A stretch of DNA of 64,000 bases from Abelmoschus esculentus. Taxonomy: Eukaryota > Streptophyta > Magnoliopsida > Malvales > Malvaceae. Positions 12,557-23,843 of this stretch are shown in pieces. The notes beneath the pieces were generated by a model, which was given only the letters and a program-made list of their open reading frames with translations, was not told where the DNA came from and ran no database searches. Location of the stretch: NCBI GenBank assembly GCA_035048815.1, contig JAUCBN010000014.1, positions 19,575,501-19,639,500 on the forward strand, given 5' to 3'. The first letter of the stretch is position 1, and the number at the start of each line of letters is the position of its first letter. A program made the translations under genes and the position numbers.

Positions 12557-13581
12557 ATGGCTCTTTCACGTTTCTCCTTGGCGTTCTCCTTACTTGTACT
12601 GTCATTGCTTGCAATTGCTTCGGCTGACGATTACAGTGATGCTTCATCGAAGTACGGTTTCGATGGAATACCGGCCGACAGCCCTCAGGCAAAACCGGAA
12701 GAAGCTGAAAAGATTCCATATGGAACCAAACCAGTCTACAATGAGAAGCCTGAGGAAAAAGAAAAACCTGCAGGTTACTACACAAAACCAAAGCCAGAAG
12801 GAAACGTGATTGGAAAACAAGACACCTACACGCCAAAATCAGAAGAGAAAGAAAAGCCATACGTTGTCAAACCAAAGCCGGTTGGAGAAGAGAAGCCTAA
12901 CTATGGCGCAAATCAAGACAAATACAAGCCAAAACCAGAAGAACGTGATCAAACTAGTTACAACAGGAACTCATACGTTGTTAAACCAAAACCAGATAGC
13001 TACAAGCAAGCAAAACCAGGGTATGGAAAAGGTTACGAAAAGCCTTCCTATGGAACAAATTCAGAAGAAATGAAAAACCATCTCTCCATTGCTGTTCAAG
13101 GGAGCGTTTTATGCAAAACAGGTTCCAAGTATTACCCAATTCAAGGTAAGCCAAGGTCCATTTGGACATAATAACCCCATGTGTGCTGTGCATTGATTGA
13201 ATCTAATATGTTTTCTCACTTTCTTCTTCTTTGGCATGAGTAGGAGCTTTGGCAACAATAACATGCAAAGCTGTTGATGAGGTTGGGGTCGAGAAAACTG
13301 TGTCCATTTGCAGCAAACCAACTGATACAAAAGGTTACTTCTTCGTTCCGTTGTCGGGTTTAGGTGGCGATAAGTTGAAGCTTAGAGAGTGCAAGTCTTA
13401 CCTTAAAAGCTCTCCAATGGAGGCATGCAATGTTCCCAGTAATGTCAACAAAGCCATCGAGGGTGCATTTCTGTCTGCTTTCCGTGTTCTAAACGAGAAG
13501 AAGACGAAATTGTATTCCGTGGGACCTTTCTTCTACACCTCCCAAGCTAAGCCAGCCTCAGCCCCTACACATGGTTATTAA
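12557..13581 (+). CDS. Proline-rich cell-wall protein with Ole e 1 domain, copy 1
   Basis: Predicted secreted protein of about 308 residues, similar in layout to plant PRP1/PRP3-type proteins. Exons are 12557-13145 and 13244-13581, split by a 98-base phase-1 intron. It starts with a signal peptide (MALSRFSLAFSLLVLSLLAIASA), followed by a repetitive Lys/Pro/Glu/Tyr-rich region of about 150 residues with KPKP and EEKEKP motifs. A C-terminal pollen Ole e 1-type domain has conserved cysteines (VLCKTGS, ITCKAV, RECKSYL, EACNVPS) and ends in GPFFYTSQAKP. The Lys/Pro/Tyr composition fits a structural wall protein that could crosslink, which is family knowledge rather than shown here. ATG 12557 was chosen because it opens the signal peptide; an upstream in-frame ATG would add an implausible leader. 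Confidence 0.88.
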
Positions 13582-15064
13582 ATTTGACTTGGTTCTTCTT
13601 CACTAAACAGTCTATTTCCCTCCCCATTTTGATCTTCTACTATGAAGTCAGAGATGACTATTTGAGTTTATTCCTTCATGTGTTATTTTTTTTTTTGTTT
13701 CGAATTAAATATTGTTGTTTGACGATGATTTTATCAAATTGTTCCTGCAGCAGCCTGCGTGAGAAATTTGTATTTTGTGATGAACTTTGTTCGATTAATA
13801 ACATTTTGATTTAATATTTCTTTATATAGTTTTAGAAGATTTGATTTATTGTTTTTAGGCCTTCGGGCTATAAATTTAATTTAATTCTTATGATGGGTAT
13901 AGTTTTCATAAAATCATATTAGAATAAATTAATCGTTAAAAAAACGAACAATAAAAATAAGATCACATAAAAAAAATTAAAAATTTAAATAAATTACACA
14001 GACAAATAATAGATACAACAAGATATTAAAAGATAAATACTATAATCATAAATATAAAAGTATATGCAATAATAATTCATTGACAATATAACATTACTAC
14101 AATTTAATAAGTTAACGATTGTGAATATTTATCCATATTCAATTAAATGATTCAAAATAAAGATAATAAATTAACAAAATATAATAATTATCTTCTAAAA
14201 ATCGTTATCAAGTTCAATTTATAAAAAAAATATATTATAAAGTAGATAGAATATATCACAAAAATAGATAAACTAATTCATATTTTCTTAAGAAAGAAAA
14301 GTACTAATGAAGCTTAGGAGGAAGACCTAGAAATCAATAATACATGGACTTGCAGACATGATCGTACCAATTATATGTCTAACAATGTTTTAACTAATTA
14401 AAGACTAAATATTAGAATGTATATATATATATATCTTTTAATTTTAGAGGTTATAATTTTAGTTTAAGAATTTAAATTATAGAAAGGATACAAATTTTAA
14501 GATTTATTTTTCTTTAGGTTAGAGTTAAAAATTTAATATTTGAATTTTATAATTTTTTTTAATCAATCTCGAGTTTTATAATTCAAATATATATTTATGT
14601 AAAATTAACTTTACATAACTTTATATCAAAATCTTACTTGGATATTTAAAATTAGATGTTATTTTAATATTCCAACACACTTTTTCATTTAATAAAGAAT
14701 AAACATTCTTAAAATAGAGTATTAAATAAGGTACAACCCCTAATTCTTCAATCCTTAATTACAATCCGTAACTTTTAATTCTAAATTTACTAATTTAAAA
14801 TAAGACATAGAAGAATGCATAATTAGAAGATAGACACTTTACACCTGTTTATAAGATAATTATTTTATTCCTTTAATAACATACTGTATAGATATATATA
14901 TTGTTGGAATCCTAGTAAACTAGTGTTGTTTTTTATTACTATTATAATAGGTGTTGGAGGAGCATTCAATAGGTAGTGGTACCCAAGCAAAGTCTAGGAG
15001 TCATATTGACATCGTGCACCCAACTTTTCTGTACTGTTTATATTATATGTGTGGCCAATTTCCC
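13582..15064. other. AT-rich spacer between the PRP twins
   Basis: The stretch 13582-13820 is the likely 3' UTR of PRP copy 1. The rest is AT-rich DNA with a short AT microsatellite near 14420 and no supported gene. Parts of it match the DNA after copy 2, so it belongs to the duplicated unit. The promoter of copy 2 occupies roughly 14860-15064. Confidence 0.6.
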
Positions 15065-15072
15065 TATAAATA
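15065..15072 (+). promoter_or_regulatory. TATA box of PRP copy 2
   Basis: A perfect TATAAATA lies 78 bases before the ATG at 15150, within the conserved block GCCAATTTCCCTATAAATAG. Transcription probably starts around 15100, giving a leader of about 50 bases. The matching box in copy 1 is altered. Confidence 0.8.
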
Positions 15073-15149
15073 GGCGACGGTCTCAGCCCCTATTCCTCAT
15101 CCACTTCTCTTTCTCTAGTTCTTGTAATAATTATTACTTCGACAGTGCA

Positions 15150-16276
15150 ATGGATCTCTCACGTTGCTCCTTGGCGTTCTCCTTACTTGTACTGTCATTG
15201 CTTGCAATTGCTTCGGCTGGCGATTATAGTGATGCTTCATCGAAGTACGGGTTCGATGGAATACCGGCCGACAGCCCTCAGGCAAAGCCAGAAGAAGCTG
15301 AAAAGACTCCATATGGAACCAAACCAGTCTACAATGAGAAGCCTGAGGAAAAAGAAAAACCTGCAGGTTACTACACAAAACCAAAGCCAGAAGGAAACGT
15401 GATTGGAAAACAAGACACCTACACGCCAAAATCAGAAGAGAAAGGAAAGCCATACGTTGTCAAACCAAAGCCGGTTGGAGAAGAGAAGCCTAACTATGGA
15501 GCAAATCAAGACAAATACAAGCCAAAACCAAAATCAGAAGAGAAAGAAAAGCCATACGTTGTCAAACCAAAGCCGGTTGGAGAAGAGAAGCCTAACTATG
15601 GCGCAAATCAAGACAAATACAAGCCAAAACCAGAAGAACGTGATCAAACTAGTTACAACAGGAACTCATACGTTGTTAAACCAAAACCAGATAGCTACAA
15701 GCAAGCAAAACCAGGGTATGGAAAAGGTTACGAAAAGCCTTCCTATGGAACAAATTCAGAAGAAATGAAAAACCATCTCTCCATTGCTGTTCAAGGGAGC
15801 GTTTTATGCAAAACAGGTTCCAAGTATTACCCAATTCAAGGTAAGCCAAGGTCCATTTGGACATAATAACCCCATGTGTACTTTGCATTGATTGAATCTA
15901 ATATGTTTTCTCACTTTCTTCTTCTTTGGCATGAGTAGGAGCTTTGGCAACAATAACATGTAAAGCTGTTGATGAGGTTGGGGTTGAGAAAACTGTGTCC
16001 ATTTGCAGCAAACCAACTGATGCAAAAGGTTACTTCTTCGTTCCGTTGTCGGGTTTAGGTGGCGATAAGTTGAAGCTTAGAGAGTGCAAGTCTTACCTTA
16101 AAAGCTCTCCAATGGAGGCATGCAATGTTCCCAGTAATGTCAACAAAGCCATCGAGGGTGCACTTCTGTCTGCTTTCCGTGTTCTAAACGAGAAGAAGAC
16201 GAAATTGTATTCCGTAGGACCTTTCTTCTACACCTCCCAAGCTAAGCCAGCCACAGCCCCTGCACATGGTTACTAA
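15150..16276 (+). CDS. Proline-rich cell-wall protein with Ole e 1 domain, copy 2
   Basis: Near-twin of the gene at 12557. Exons are 15150-15840 and 15939-16276, predicting about 342 residues: signal peptide (MDLSRCSLAFSLLVLSLLAIASA), Lys/Pro-rich repeat region, then the same C-terminal Ole e 1-type domain. Exon 1 is exactly 102 bases longer than in copy 1 because a 34-codon block, which starts PKSEEK and ends DKYKPK, is present twice. The rest differs by only scattered substitutions, and the intron is almost identical. A canonical TATA box sits upstream, unlike copy 1. Likely an extracellular structural protein. The start codon is supported by the signal peptide and by alignment with copy 1. 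Confidence 0.88.
15426..15629 (+). repeat. In-frame 34-codon tandem duplication in PRP copy 2
   Basis: Two adjacent 102-base units, 15426-15527 and 15528-15629, differ at only two bases. The single unit in PRP copy 1, beginning at about 12834, matches the second unit. The block encodes PKSEEKxKPYVVKPKPVG followed by EEKPNYGANQDKYKPK, so the expansion lengthens the Lys/Pro-rich wall region without shifting the frame. Confidence 0.93.
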
Positions 16277-17865
16277 ATTTGACTTCGTTCTTCTTCCTAA
16301 ACAATCTATTTCCCTCCCCATTTTGATCTTCTACTTTGAAGTTGGAGATGACTATTTGAGTTTATTCCTTCATGTGTTATTTTCTTTTTTATGTTTTGAA
16401 CTGAATATCGTTGTTTGGTGATAATTTTATCATGTTGTTCCTGCAGCAGCCTGCGTAAGAAATTTGTATCTTGTGATGAACTTTACTCAATTAATAACAT
16501 TTTGAATTAATATTTTTATATATTTTTAGAAGATTTGATTTTTTTTTTACGTCCAGATGCACAGAATAAGTAAAAATAACGCATCTTTAAATTTATTTTA
16601 ATTTTTGTAATGATATAAATTTTCTTAAAATCATCTTCGATCAATAATTAATTCATGATATGATATTACCGTAATTCAATTATAATTTATCTTTAGTTTA
16701 ATTATGAACGTCCATCAATATTCAATCAAATTATTCGAAATAAAGAATTAATCGACAAGATATAATAATTATTTTCTAAAAAAATAACATCAAATTTAAT
16801 TTGTAAAAAAAAACTATTATCACAAAAATAAATAAAATAATTCATATTTTCGTAAGAAAGTCAAATACTAATGAAGCTTAGGACGAAGACCTAGAACTCA
16901 ATAAAACCATGGACATGCATACTGATCTAACCAATTATAATGTCTATCAATGTTTTAATTAATTAAAAATTAAGTGTCGGAAAAAATTAATAGACATTTT
17001 CTTTTAATTTTAGAGACAGGGTTAGAGTTTTAGTTTAGTGACTTAGGTCATAGAGTTTAAAATTTAGGGGTTAAAGTTATGAAATTAAAATTAAAATTTT
17101 ATAATATAAATATATATTTTTATATCAAAATTTTACCTACAAATATTTAAAATTTGACGGGCAGACTACTCTTTCATTTAATAAAGAAAAGTAGATAAAA
17201 ATTCCTGCAAAAATATATATGAAATTTAAGTACAAAAAATAATAATAAAAGGTGTATGGCTGACGATGCAACTAACGTTCCATTAAACTATTCTTTGGAT
17301 ACGAAAATCTCTTCGCACGTCGTATGAATTGATAGGGGCTTTGTTAGTCTTTTTTTCTTGTCCGGAGCTTCAGACAAAATTTAGAAAGATGTGCGAAATT
17401 CTCAGATAAATGAATTCTGCCAAACCATTTTCTCCGACCATGAGAATTTACACCAAGAATTTTATGCATCGAAAATTAAAAATTTAAATAGCCATCCGTT
17501 ATAATAATAATAATAACATTGCTCAGAATTATTATTGTGAAAAATAACAGTTTATATTATTTATAATAATATTTATTATACCTATAATTACGATAAAACA
17601 TTATAATCGAAAATATGACCGGATCGTATCACGTTGTTGGCGTACTGTAGATAACAGTTAGAAAGATGCCTTCACGTTCAGTTCATGCATTGCCCACCAG
17701 ATGACCTACATTTCCTCACCTTGCAGTCGTGCTAGCAACCAACTCCGTCTCCATTTTTGTCTTCTTTGTACCACGTAATACAATGAGTCTAAGCTTTCTT
17801 TTCCTCTATATGAACTCGGGCTCTACTTAAGTATTGCTCAGTCGGAAATTTCACATCATTCAAAC
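16277..17865. other. AT-rich spacer after PRP copy 2
   Basis: The first 240 bases are the likely 3' UTR of PRP copy 2. Duplicated AT-rich DNA continues to about 17190. The stretch 17250-17860 is less AT-rich and is probably the promoter of the third Ole e 1 gene, with a weak TATA-like CTATATGAA at about 17806 and an ACGT core at 17773. No gene is supported. Confidence 0.5.
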
Positions 17866-18490
17866 ATGGCTCCTACTCGTTTCTTCTTTGCAGACACTCT
17901 ACTGCTCCTTTCATTTCTTGTCATTGTATCCGCCATTATTACAGTCAAGGTTCATGGCCAGACATCGGCAAATCAACCCCGAAGGCAAATGAGAAGCCAC
18001 TTCCCATTGGAGTTGAAGGCCACATTCTATGCAAATCAGGCACTTCACCTGCAGTACCAATTCAAGGTAACATATACAATCTAAAATTCAATTCAAGTAC
18101 ACGTTTTACTAGTATCTGATAGCCTGACACTAGTTTGATTGTTTGGTCTGAAATGTTGGGGTTTTAGGAGCTGTTGCAAGGATAACATGTTTAGGTGTTG
18201 ATGAGTCTGGTTATGAGACAGCTCCCTTCTCTTTCTTGAGCGGTGGAACTGATAAAAATGGGTATTTCTTTGCAACTTTGACTCATCCTAAGATCAATGA
18301 TAAGCTGCAGCTGAGGCAGTGCAAAGCCTTCCTGCACAAATCTCCATTGGAGGATTGTCGAATTCCAACAGATTTCAACAAGGGGATTGGAGGTGCTGTC
18401 CTTGATTCTTACCGCGTACTAAACCAAAACAAGATTAGGTTGTACTGGCTCGACCCTTTCTACTACACTTCTGAATCAGATGCCTATTAA
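17866..18490 (+). pseudogene. Third Ole e 1-domain gene, frameshifted after the signal peptide
   Basis: Diverged, shorter relative of the two upstream PRP genes, lacking the Lys/Pro-rich repeat region. Exons are 17866-18066 and 18168-18490; the phase-1 intron sits at the same place as in the PRP genes. The ATG frame encodes a clear signal peptide (MAPTRFFFADTLLLLSFLVI...) through VHGQTSANQP. The conserved domain, starting NEKPLPIGVEGHILCKSG and continuing in exon 2 (GAVARITCLGVDE, LRQCKAFLHKSPLEDC, DPFYYTSESDAY), lies in another frame. One base appears lost, or two gained, somewhere in about 17956-17995, perhaps at the CCCC run near 17987. Exon 2 is clean to its stop. This is either a young pseudogene, a variant allele, or a sequence error. 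Confidence 0.75.
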
Positions 18491-19021
18491 CCCTTCAATT
18501 AGTTCACTTGTCCATTCCGGGCTTATACGAAGGAACTGTGGCGCGTGGATGATTATGATTTATGATTTTGGGTTGATTTTATTGTATTTTTCCGATTTGT
18601 TATTTTAAAATTTTAATTTTTTATCCATTAAATCAATTTATATGAAATTAAGTTATATCCCTAAAATAGTATTGACTATTTAGAATTTGGGTTGATTTTG
18701 CACCTTTACACCAATGGGTGCATGAGAAAATAATGAATGGGTGGTTTTGTTTTCATTTCCCCATTATAGTTATTGTGATGAGAGGGTAGAAACGACGGAA
18801 TCTGACGAGTGGAACGGGTGTGAAGCAAAATTAAGATGCAGATATGCCAAATCGGGAGGAAATGTCCGATTCGAGCTCCGATTGTGATACTAAACTCTTT
18901 CCATGGTCAATCCTCTCTTCATTATTACAATCAATCCATTTTCACATTTGCCTTCATTGATTCAACCCCACAGAATCATTACACAACACAGAAAACATTA
19001 AAACAAACAAAACATAAACTT
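18491..19021. other. Spacer and probable 5' leader of the next gene
   Basis: The 3' UTR of the Ole e 1-like gene comes first, then an AT-rich stretch. From about 18780 the DNA is more balanced and likely holds the 5' UTR of the acidic membrane-protein gene. A longer open frame reaches upstream from that gene's ATG, but its sequence looks like untranslated leader. Confidence 0.4.
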
Positions 19022-20614
19022 ATGAAGAAACACAATGAGAGTTGCAAACAGGGTAGAAAGAAAGGTGTGCCAATAAGACTGAACGCCACCGCTGCTGGTG
19101 GTATCGAAAGGGTGGTTGCTTTGGGTGGTGCCTTGGCTGTTGCAAGCATCATAGCTGCATTTTCAATGAAGAAAGGTGGCAAGAAAGATAGCAATAAGGA
19201 CCGGGACAAGGACACGATGAATGTGGTAGAACCGGACCCGGCTCCAGCTATTGAGTCGTGTGCCAAAGAAGACGATACAGGTGAAGGGCTAAGTTATATA
19301 CGGGATGAGTCATCTCCAACTAAGCATCAAAATTCATGGTTAGCATAAAGATTTCATGTGATTTCACTAGGAAGTTATTAGCTTGTTTGATGTTGTGAAT
19401 AATGTTATTTGGAGGGTAATCTGTTTGCAGTTGCACAAATAATGGAACGTCAAATGCCGGTGTCGACGGTATCGAAACTTCCGAATTGGTCTCGACCGAA
19501 AGTTCGATCACCTTGGTAAAAAAGAAAGACCCATATTGATTTGCTGCTTATGTTAATTCTATATTGTTCTTTAATTTCTACAGAATCTTCCACCAAATAA
19601 CAGCTTTGAATCATTGTAACATCATTGGTTCTTTATCACTTAACATGTTTTATTCAGGAGGAAAACACGACTGAATCCGACAGTAAGGAGGAACCTGTAG
19701 TTACTCAGCAAGAAGAGACGGTCGTCCACGACGCAGCAGAGCGAGAAAGCGATTCAATGACCGGTAATCATGATGATATTCAAGAGCTTTCGGAGCCGGT
19801 ATATGGGAACGAAAACAGTTTGACGGATGCGGTCCACAATGAGAGACTTGCCTCTTTAGGGATGGAGTTCATGGAAATAACGATAGTCGACGAAGCAGTC
19901 CATGTTAATGCAGAGCAGCCGACTCCGCAACCGTCTTCTCCGTCGAAAGAAGAAGAGAATTCATCAATTTCAACTGGGGAGCGAGAACAAGAACAACAAC
20001 GACTAGAAGAAGAAGAAGAAGAAGAAGAATACTCGCTCGTGCAATCATCATTTCCAGCACCAGAAGAAGGAGACGATTCACCAAAGGAATCATCATTTTC
20101 AACAGAAGAAGAAGAAAATGATGATGATGATGATGAAGAAGAAGAGGACTCGGCCTTGCAATCATCATTTTCAACAGAGGTAGAAGAAGATGAGAATGGT
20201 GAAAATGCTGCCGAGTTGGATGAAGAGAGCTCAGAAGGAACATGGAGTTCTTCCCGAGAACCTAACATGGAGGTGATTTGGCCGGCGGAGATTATAGCTT
20301 TCATCTCATCTGCACCCAAAGAGGTGAACCTCAGCCATCTAGAATCTGAAATGAAAGCCACTGAGGATGGAAAAACAACCAAAAGAGAACCACATCTTTA
20401 TTCGAATAGAAACAGGTTCGATAACAATGGTGGAAGGACCAACAGAGAAACTGGTGAGCTTGGGGTGATGGATGTTCGAAGACAAAATGCAGCAAAGCGG
20501 CAGACATGGTTTTGGTTTGGTTTGGTGGTACTGGTGCTAGCTTTGCTTGCCAATTGCTTACTCCAATCTAATTATCTCTCCAACAGTATTTCTTTCGTTT
20601 TCCCCATGAAATAA
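19022..20614 (+). CDS. Unrecognised acidic protein with two membrane segments
   Basis: I do not recognise this gene. Three exons, 19022-19338, 19431-19515 and 19658-20614, have consistent phases and predict 452 residues. The N-terminus is basic (KKHNESCKQGRKKGVPIRLN), followed by a hydrophobic stretch (VVALGGALAVASIIAAF) and a basic run (KKGGKKDSNKDRDKD). A long Glu/Asp/Ser-rich, probably disordered region (about residues 130-370) contains low-complexity Glu and Asp runs and repeated SSFSTE-type motifs. The C-terminus carries a second hydrophobic segment (WFWFGLVVLVLALLANCLL), so it resembles a two-pass or tail-anchored membrane protein with a large acidic loop. Location and function are unknown. 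A frame open further upstream (from 18836) is an alternative start, judged less likely. Confidence 0.7.
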
Positions 20615-21464
20615 GAATCTGTGCACAGACAAACAGGTGCCAGGAAAATTAATGAATTAATTAAATAAACCAAAGTTTTGTACATTTCATAATAATTTAA
20701 CCGAAGCATTTTATTTACTTTTAAATATGAAACTTACCTATCCTTCCTTCAATTATCTATACAAAATGCATTCTCTACTTGCTTGGCTTCTCTGGTTTCT
20801 TTGGTTAAGTTTTTGGAATAATTACTCATCCAATATACAATTTACTATTCGTCAAGTTTTAACTCGATTAGTAAATGGTATTGTTGTAATAATTTAAAAC
20901 TTATGAATTTAAACCAACATCAGAGTTTTTAAAATAATTACAAAATAATATATGTTGGACACAAACTTCGTACACAGTGATAATAGGACACAAATTTATT
21001 TATTTTTTTTGAAAGAGAGAACATAGGACACAAATTTATGCCCAGGGCATAAGGGGAGATAACTTGACGTCATCCTCACCTTCCTCCGGCTTATCACCGG
21101 CAGTCTGCTTAGGGTTCCAAATCTCGGTTTGAATCGGTTTTAAATAAATAAATAATTTAAATCTGATGGCACGCCTTAGAGCATAGTACAAATCCAAGTA
21201 CCGGTTAAGTTCATCGTGGGAGACCTGGACCTTACCTACCAAATCCCCGGCATGAAGCTCAGAGCAGGAAGGAGGAAGGTAACCTCTGATACTTGATCTT
21301 CATAGATATCCAACAAAAATACAATGTTCAATTACTCTAAAAATATCCTTAAAAATAAAATTGCAAAAGTTTCCCAACTACAACCACGGAAGAGAAAGTA
21401 AGGTGAAAAAGTTATCATTTTCATGATGATAAATTGATATTTTCCATCCAGTACATATGGAATC
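20615..21464. other. Spacer between convergent genes, with a weak minus-strand ORF
   Basis: The gene to the left and RPL18 converge here, so this holds their 3' UTRs. A minus-strand frame at 21036-21242 (about 68 codons, with KVQVSHDELNRYLDLYYALR) has no clear start context or partner exons. It could be a relic exon, but I cannot name a family. Confidence 0.35.
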
Positions 21465-23278
21465 TCAAACCCTGAAGCCTTTGCTGTTTCTTCTTCCTCT
21501 AGCCCTCTCGAATTTCCTTCCCTTTGACCGCACATAGGGCTTGGTGTGGCTGTGCGGCACACCAGGAGCTGGTCCAAAGTGCTTCACAGCCTCACGACCA
21601 TTCTTAGGACCTCGGAGGAGAACCTGCAGATTTTAAGCATAGAATTGAAGTTGATTTTCACCATTCCAATTCGTATAACACTAATAGAAAGCAATTCTTC
21701 TTTTTTTGTCAAAACCTCAAATGAAAATGTTAAACCAATATAAAAAGAGAAATGCTCATGAAAAATGGTATCAGATAAATTATTCAAAGGGTAGTCTTAA
21801 AAAACGTGCTACAAAGGTAGATAACAATACAAAAAGCTCCCCAAAATGGTTTTTTCAGCTTGCTAATCAAAATGGTCTATGCCCCCATGGCTCCAACTAT
21901 AAAGAACAGATCAGTTTAAAATAGTTCATAAAAGAAAAGATAATATAAGCTGACAGCCAGAGTCCTTAGTTTCATACCAAGCTTAATATAACAGCAGGAT
22001 TTACAACTGAATTGTCAAAGAGTTCAAATGTGTCGAGATAATAACAAATAACAGTCTTAACAGATGATGTTGCATGTGTAACTGGTCTCGTCACCTTAAA
22101 ACTCAATCAGATATCTATTTTAGTTAGTTGGATCTTGATTGAAGCATCTAACAGGAAAAAATAGATGGTAACATGAGATGAAAACAACATCGATTCATTT
22201 TCTGATTTATAATACCCCATAGCTATATAAAATGCACAGTTAAAGCTCGCCCTCAACCACATTTAAGAATGACCATAATCATACAGTGACTACTCAAGTG
22301 ACGAATGCAGGAAGAGGGAAAGGGGAAACACTTTTGTCTATATACAACTCAGAAGCCAAATCTCGAAACTTCAATGACTTGAACCATCATAACCTTGCCA
22401 ATTATTAGAATGTAAACTAGCAGGTTTTATCAACTATCTATTGTACCAAAAATAAATAAGACATTCTAAAGCCAAGAAAAACAAGTTAATAATTCCAACA
22501 AAAAACAGATATTTCCGATTTCTAGATGTCAAGTAAACAATTGCACAATCCAGACAACTGAAGTAAAAGAGTTGTATCATAGAACATACTGTGTTCTGTC
22601 CAAGGGGAGCTCGAAGAGCAAGTTGGTCAAATGTTAAACATTCCCCACCAGCCTTCTCGATCCTTGCCCTCGCGGTCTCGGTGAACCTTAGTGCAGTAAC
22701 CTTCAGAGCCGGAACTTCATAGACACGAATGTCATCGGTGACAGTCCCAACTACTACTGCAATCTTATCTTCCTGATAGATCAAACCAATAATAAGAACA
22801 ATCACTCATCAAACGAAATTTCAATAAAAATTACAAGAAAAAAAATATACAAACAGAAGTGAAATGTTACCTTGCCCTTCATGAACTGAACCAATCTGGA
22901 TAAAGACAAAGGAGGCTTGTTGACTTTGCTCATAAAAAGCCGCTTCAAAATCACAGCATTAAAGTTGCTCCCAGTCCTTCTCACCAGAAATCGGTAAAGC
23001 TGGTAACAGATCCAAAATAATTAAACTTTCCTCCTCTGAACAATAAAACGGAAGAAGAAAACGACTGGAAAAGAGCAGAAACCTTGACGAGGAGCTTGAG
23101 GTATATATCATCGGACTTAGGAGCCGTTCTCTTCGTCTTCTTGCTCTTGCCGCCGGCGACCAAGTCGATACCCTGGAATTGCAACGAAACGAAAACGAAT
23201 GCTCAAAAACAAAAATTAGAAGAAAAAAAATAAAGAGATGGCTTTGAGTTAGGGTTTCGGAGAGGAAAGAGATACCAT
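21465..23278 (-). CDS. RPL18: 60S ribosomal protein L18 (eL18)
   Basis: Component of the large cytosolic ribosomal subunit. On the minus strand the exons run 23278-23276 (ATG alone), 23172-23083, 22999-22871, 22772-22590 and 21623-21465, predicting 187 residues, the usual plant length. Recognisable segments are GIDLVAGGKSKKTKR at the N-terminus, KLLVKLYRFLVRRTGSNFN across exons 2-3, RVYEVPALKVTALRFTETAR in exon 4 and GPAPGVPHSHTKPYVRSKGR near the end. All splice sites are GT-AG and all phases agree. An initiator codon alone in the first exon is common in plant ribosomal protein genes. TTAGGGTTT telo-box motifs lie in intron 1 and upstream, as expected for translation-machinery genes. Confidence 0.96.
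23249..23257 (-). promoter_or_regulatory. Telo-box motif in RPL18 intron 1
   Basis: TTAGGGTTT on the plus strand reads AAACCCTAA on the gene strand, the telo-box typical of plant ribosomal protein gene promoters and first introns. A related TAGGGTTTTAG lies at 23389-23399 upstream of the ATG. Confidence 0.6.
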
Positions 23279-23843
23279 TTCCGGTGCTCTGAAGCTGAAG
23301 CTGCTGCTTTTGGAAGGGGGATTGCACTGCTGAATGAAGGAAATGGCATTAATAATGCCTAGTTGCCTACAACAGAGAAAGACAGAGCTAGGGTTTTAGA
23401 GATCTTGGGATGAATAAAAAATATATTGGGTTTGAAGCTAAGATCCATAATTTCCAATGGCACCCATCATCGAAGAATCCGGCCCGTTTTTTCTTATTGG
23501 GTTATAAACTTGATTCTATAACTATATGGCCAACATTTTAAGATTAGTCGATTTGAATTAGGTAAAAGAAACTCCAGAACCAAAAGAGTAACAAAAAAAA
23601 ATGTTTTTTGTTTATAATTTTAGAATATTGTATGATGAAAGAGAAATATTAAATAGTCGAATGATTATTATGTAATTTATTTTCCAGTGACTTGTTATGT
23701 AATTCTATTTTGCCATCTTTCTTGTTTAGATTTTGTGTTCTGGTTGTTGTCAGCTTGGTCTCCTGGCTTTTGTCTTTTTCGTGTCTTGTTTATACGTGGT
23801 GTTTTTTACTTAATTTTAGGTTGAATTGTTTATTGTAAGTAAT
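23279..23843. other. RPL18 promoter and flank
   Basis: The 5' UTR and promoter of RPL18 occupy about 23279-23500. The rest is AT- and T-rich DNA with no supported gene. Confidence 0.5.

Larger units (their letters stand above)
12240..17190 (+). repeat. Tandem segmental duplication carrying two PRP genes
   Basis: Unit 1 spans about 12240-14700 and unit 2 about 14855-17190, in direct orientation. Homology starts before the promoters (TTCCTTTAATAACA in both), covers each whole gene, and continues into AT-rich 3' DNA, where matching blocks occur at 14310-14413 and 16874-16980 (both contain GAAGACCTAGAA). The genes and even their intron are nearly identical, whereas the flanks carry many indels. 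The outer limits are approximate. Confidence 0.85.

Noticed and set aside
12507..13330. Several overlapping frames on both strands within the PRP genes
   Set aside because: Shadows of the low-complexity Lys/Pro coding sequence, repeated identically in copy 2.
19780..20382. Long minus-strand Ser-rich frame of 200 codons
   Set aside because: It is the antisense of the Glu/Asp-rich coding exon; GAA/GAT repeats read as Ser codons on the other strand. No domain or splice support.
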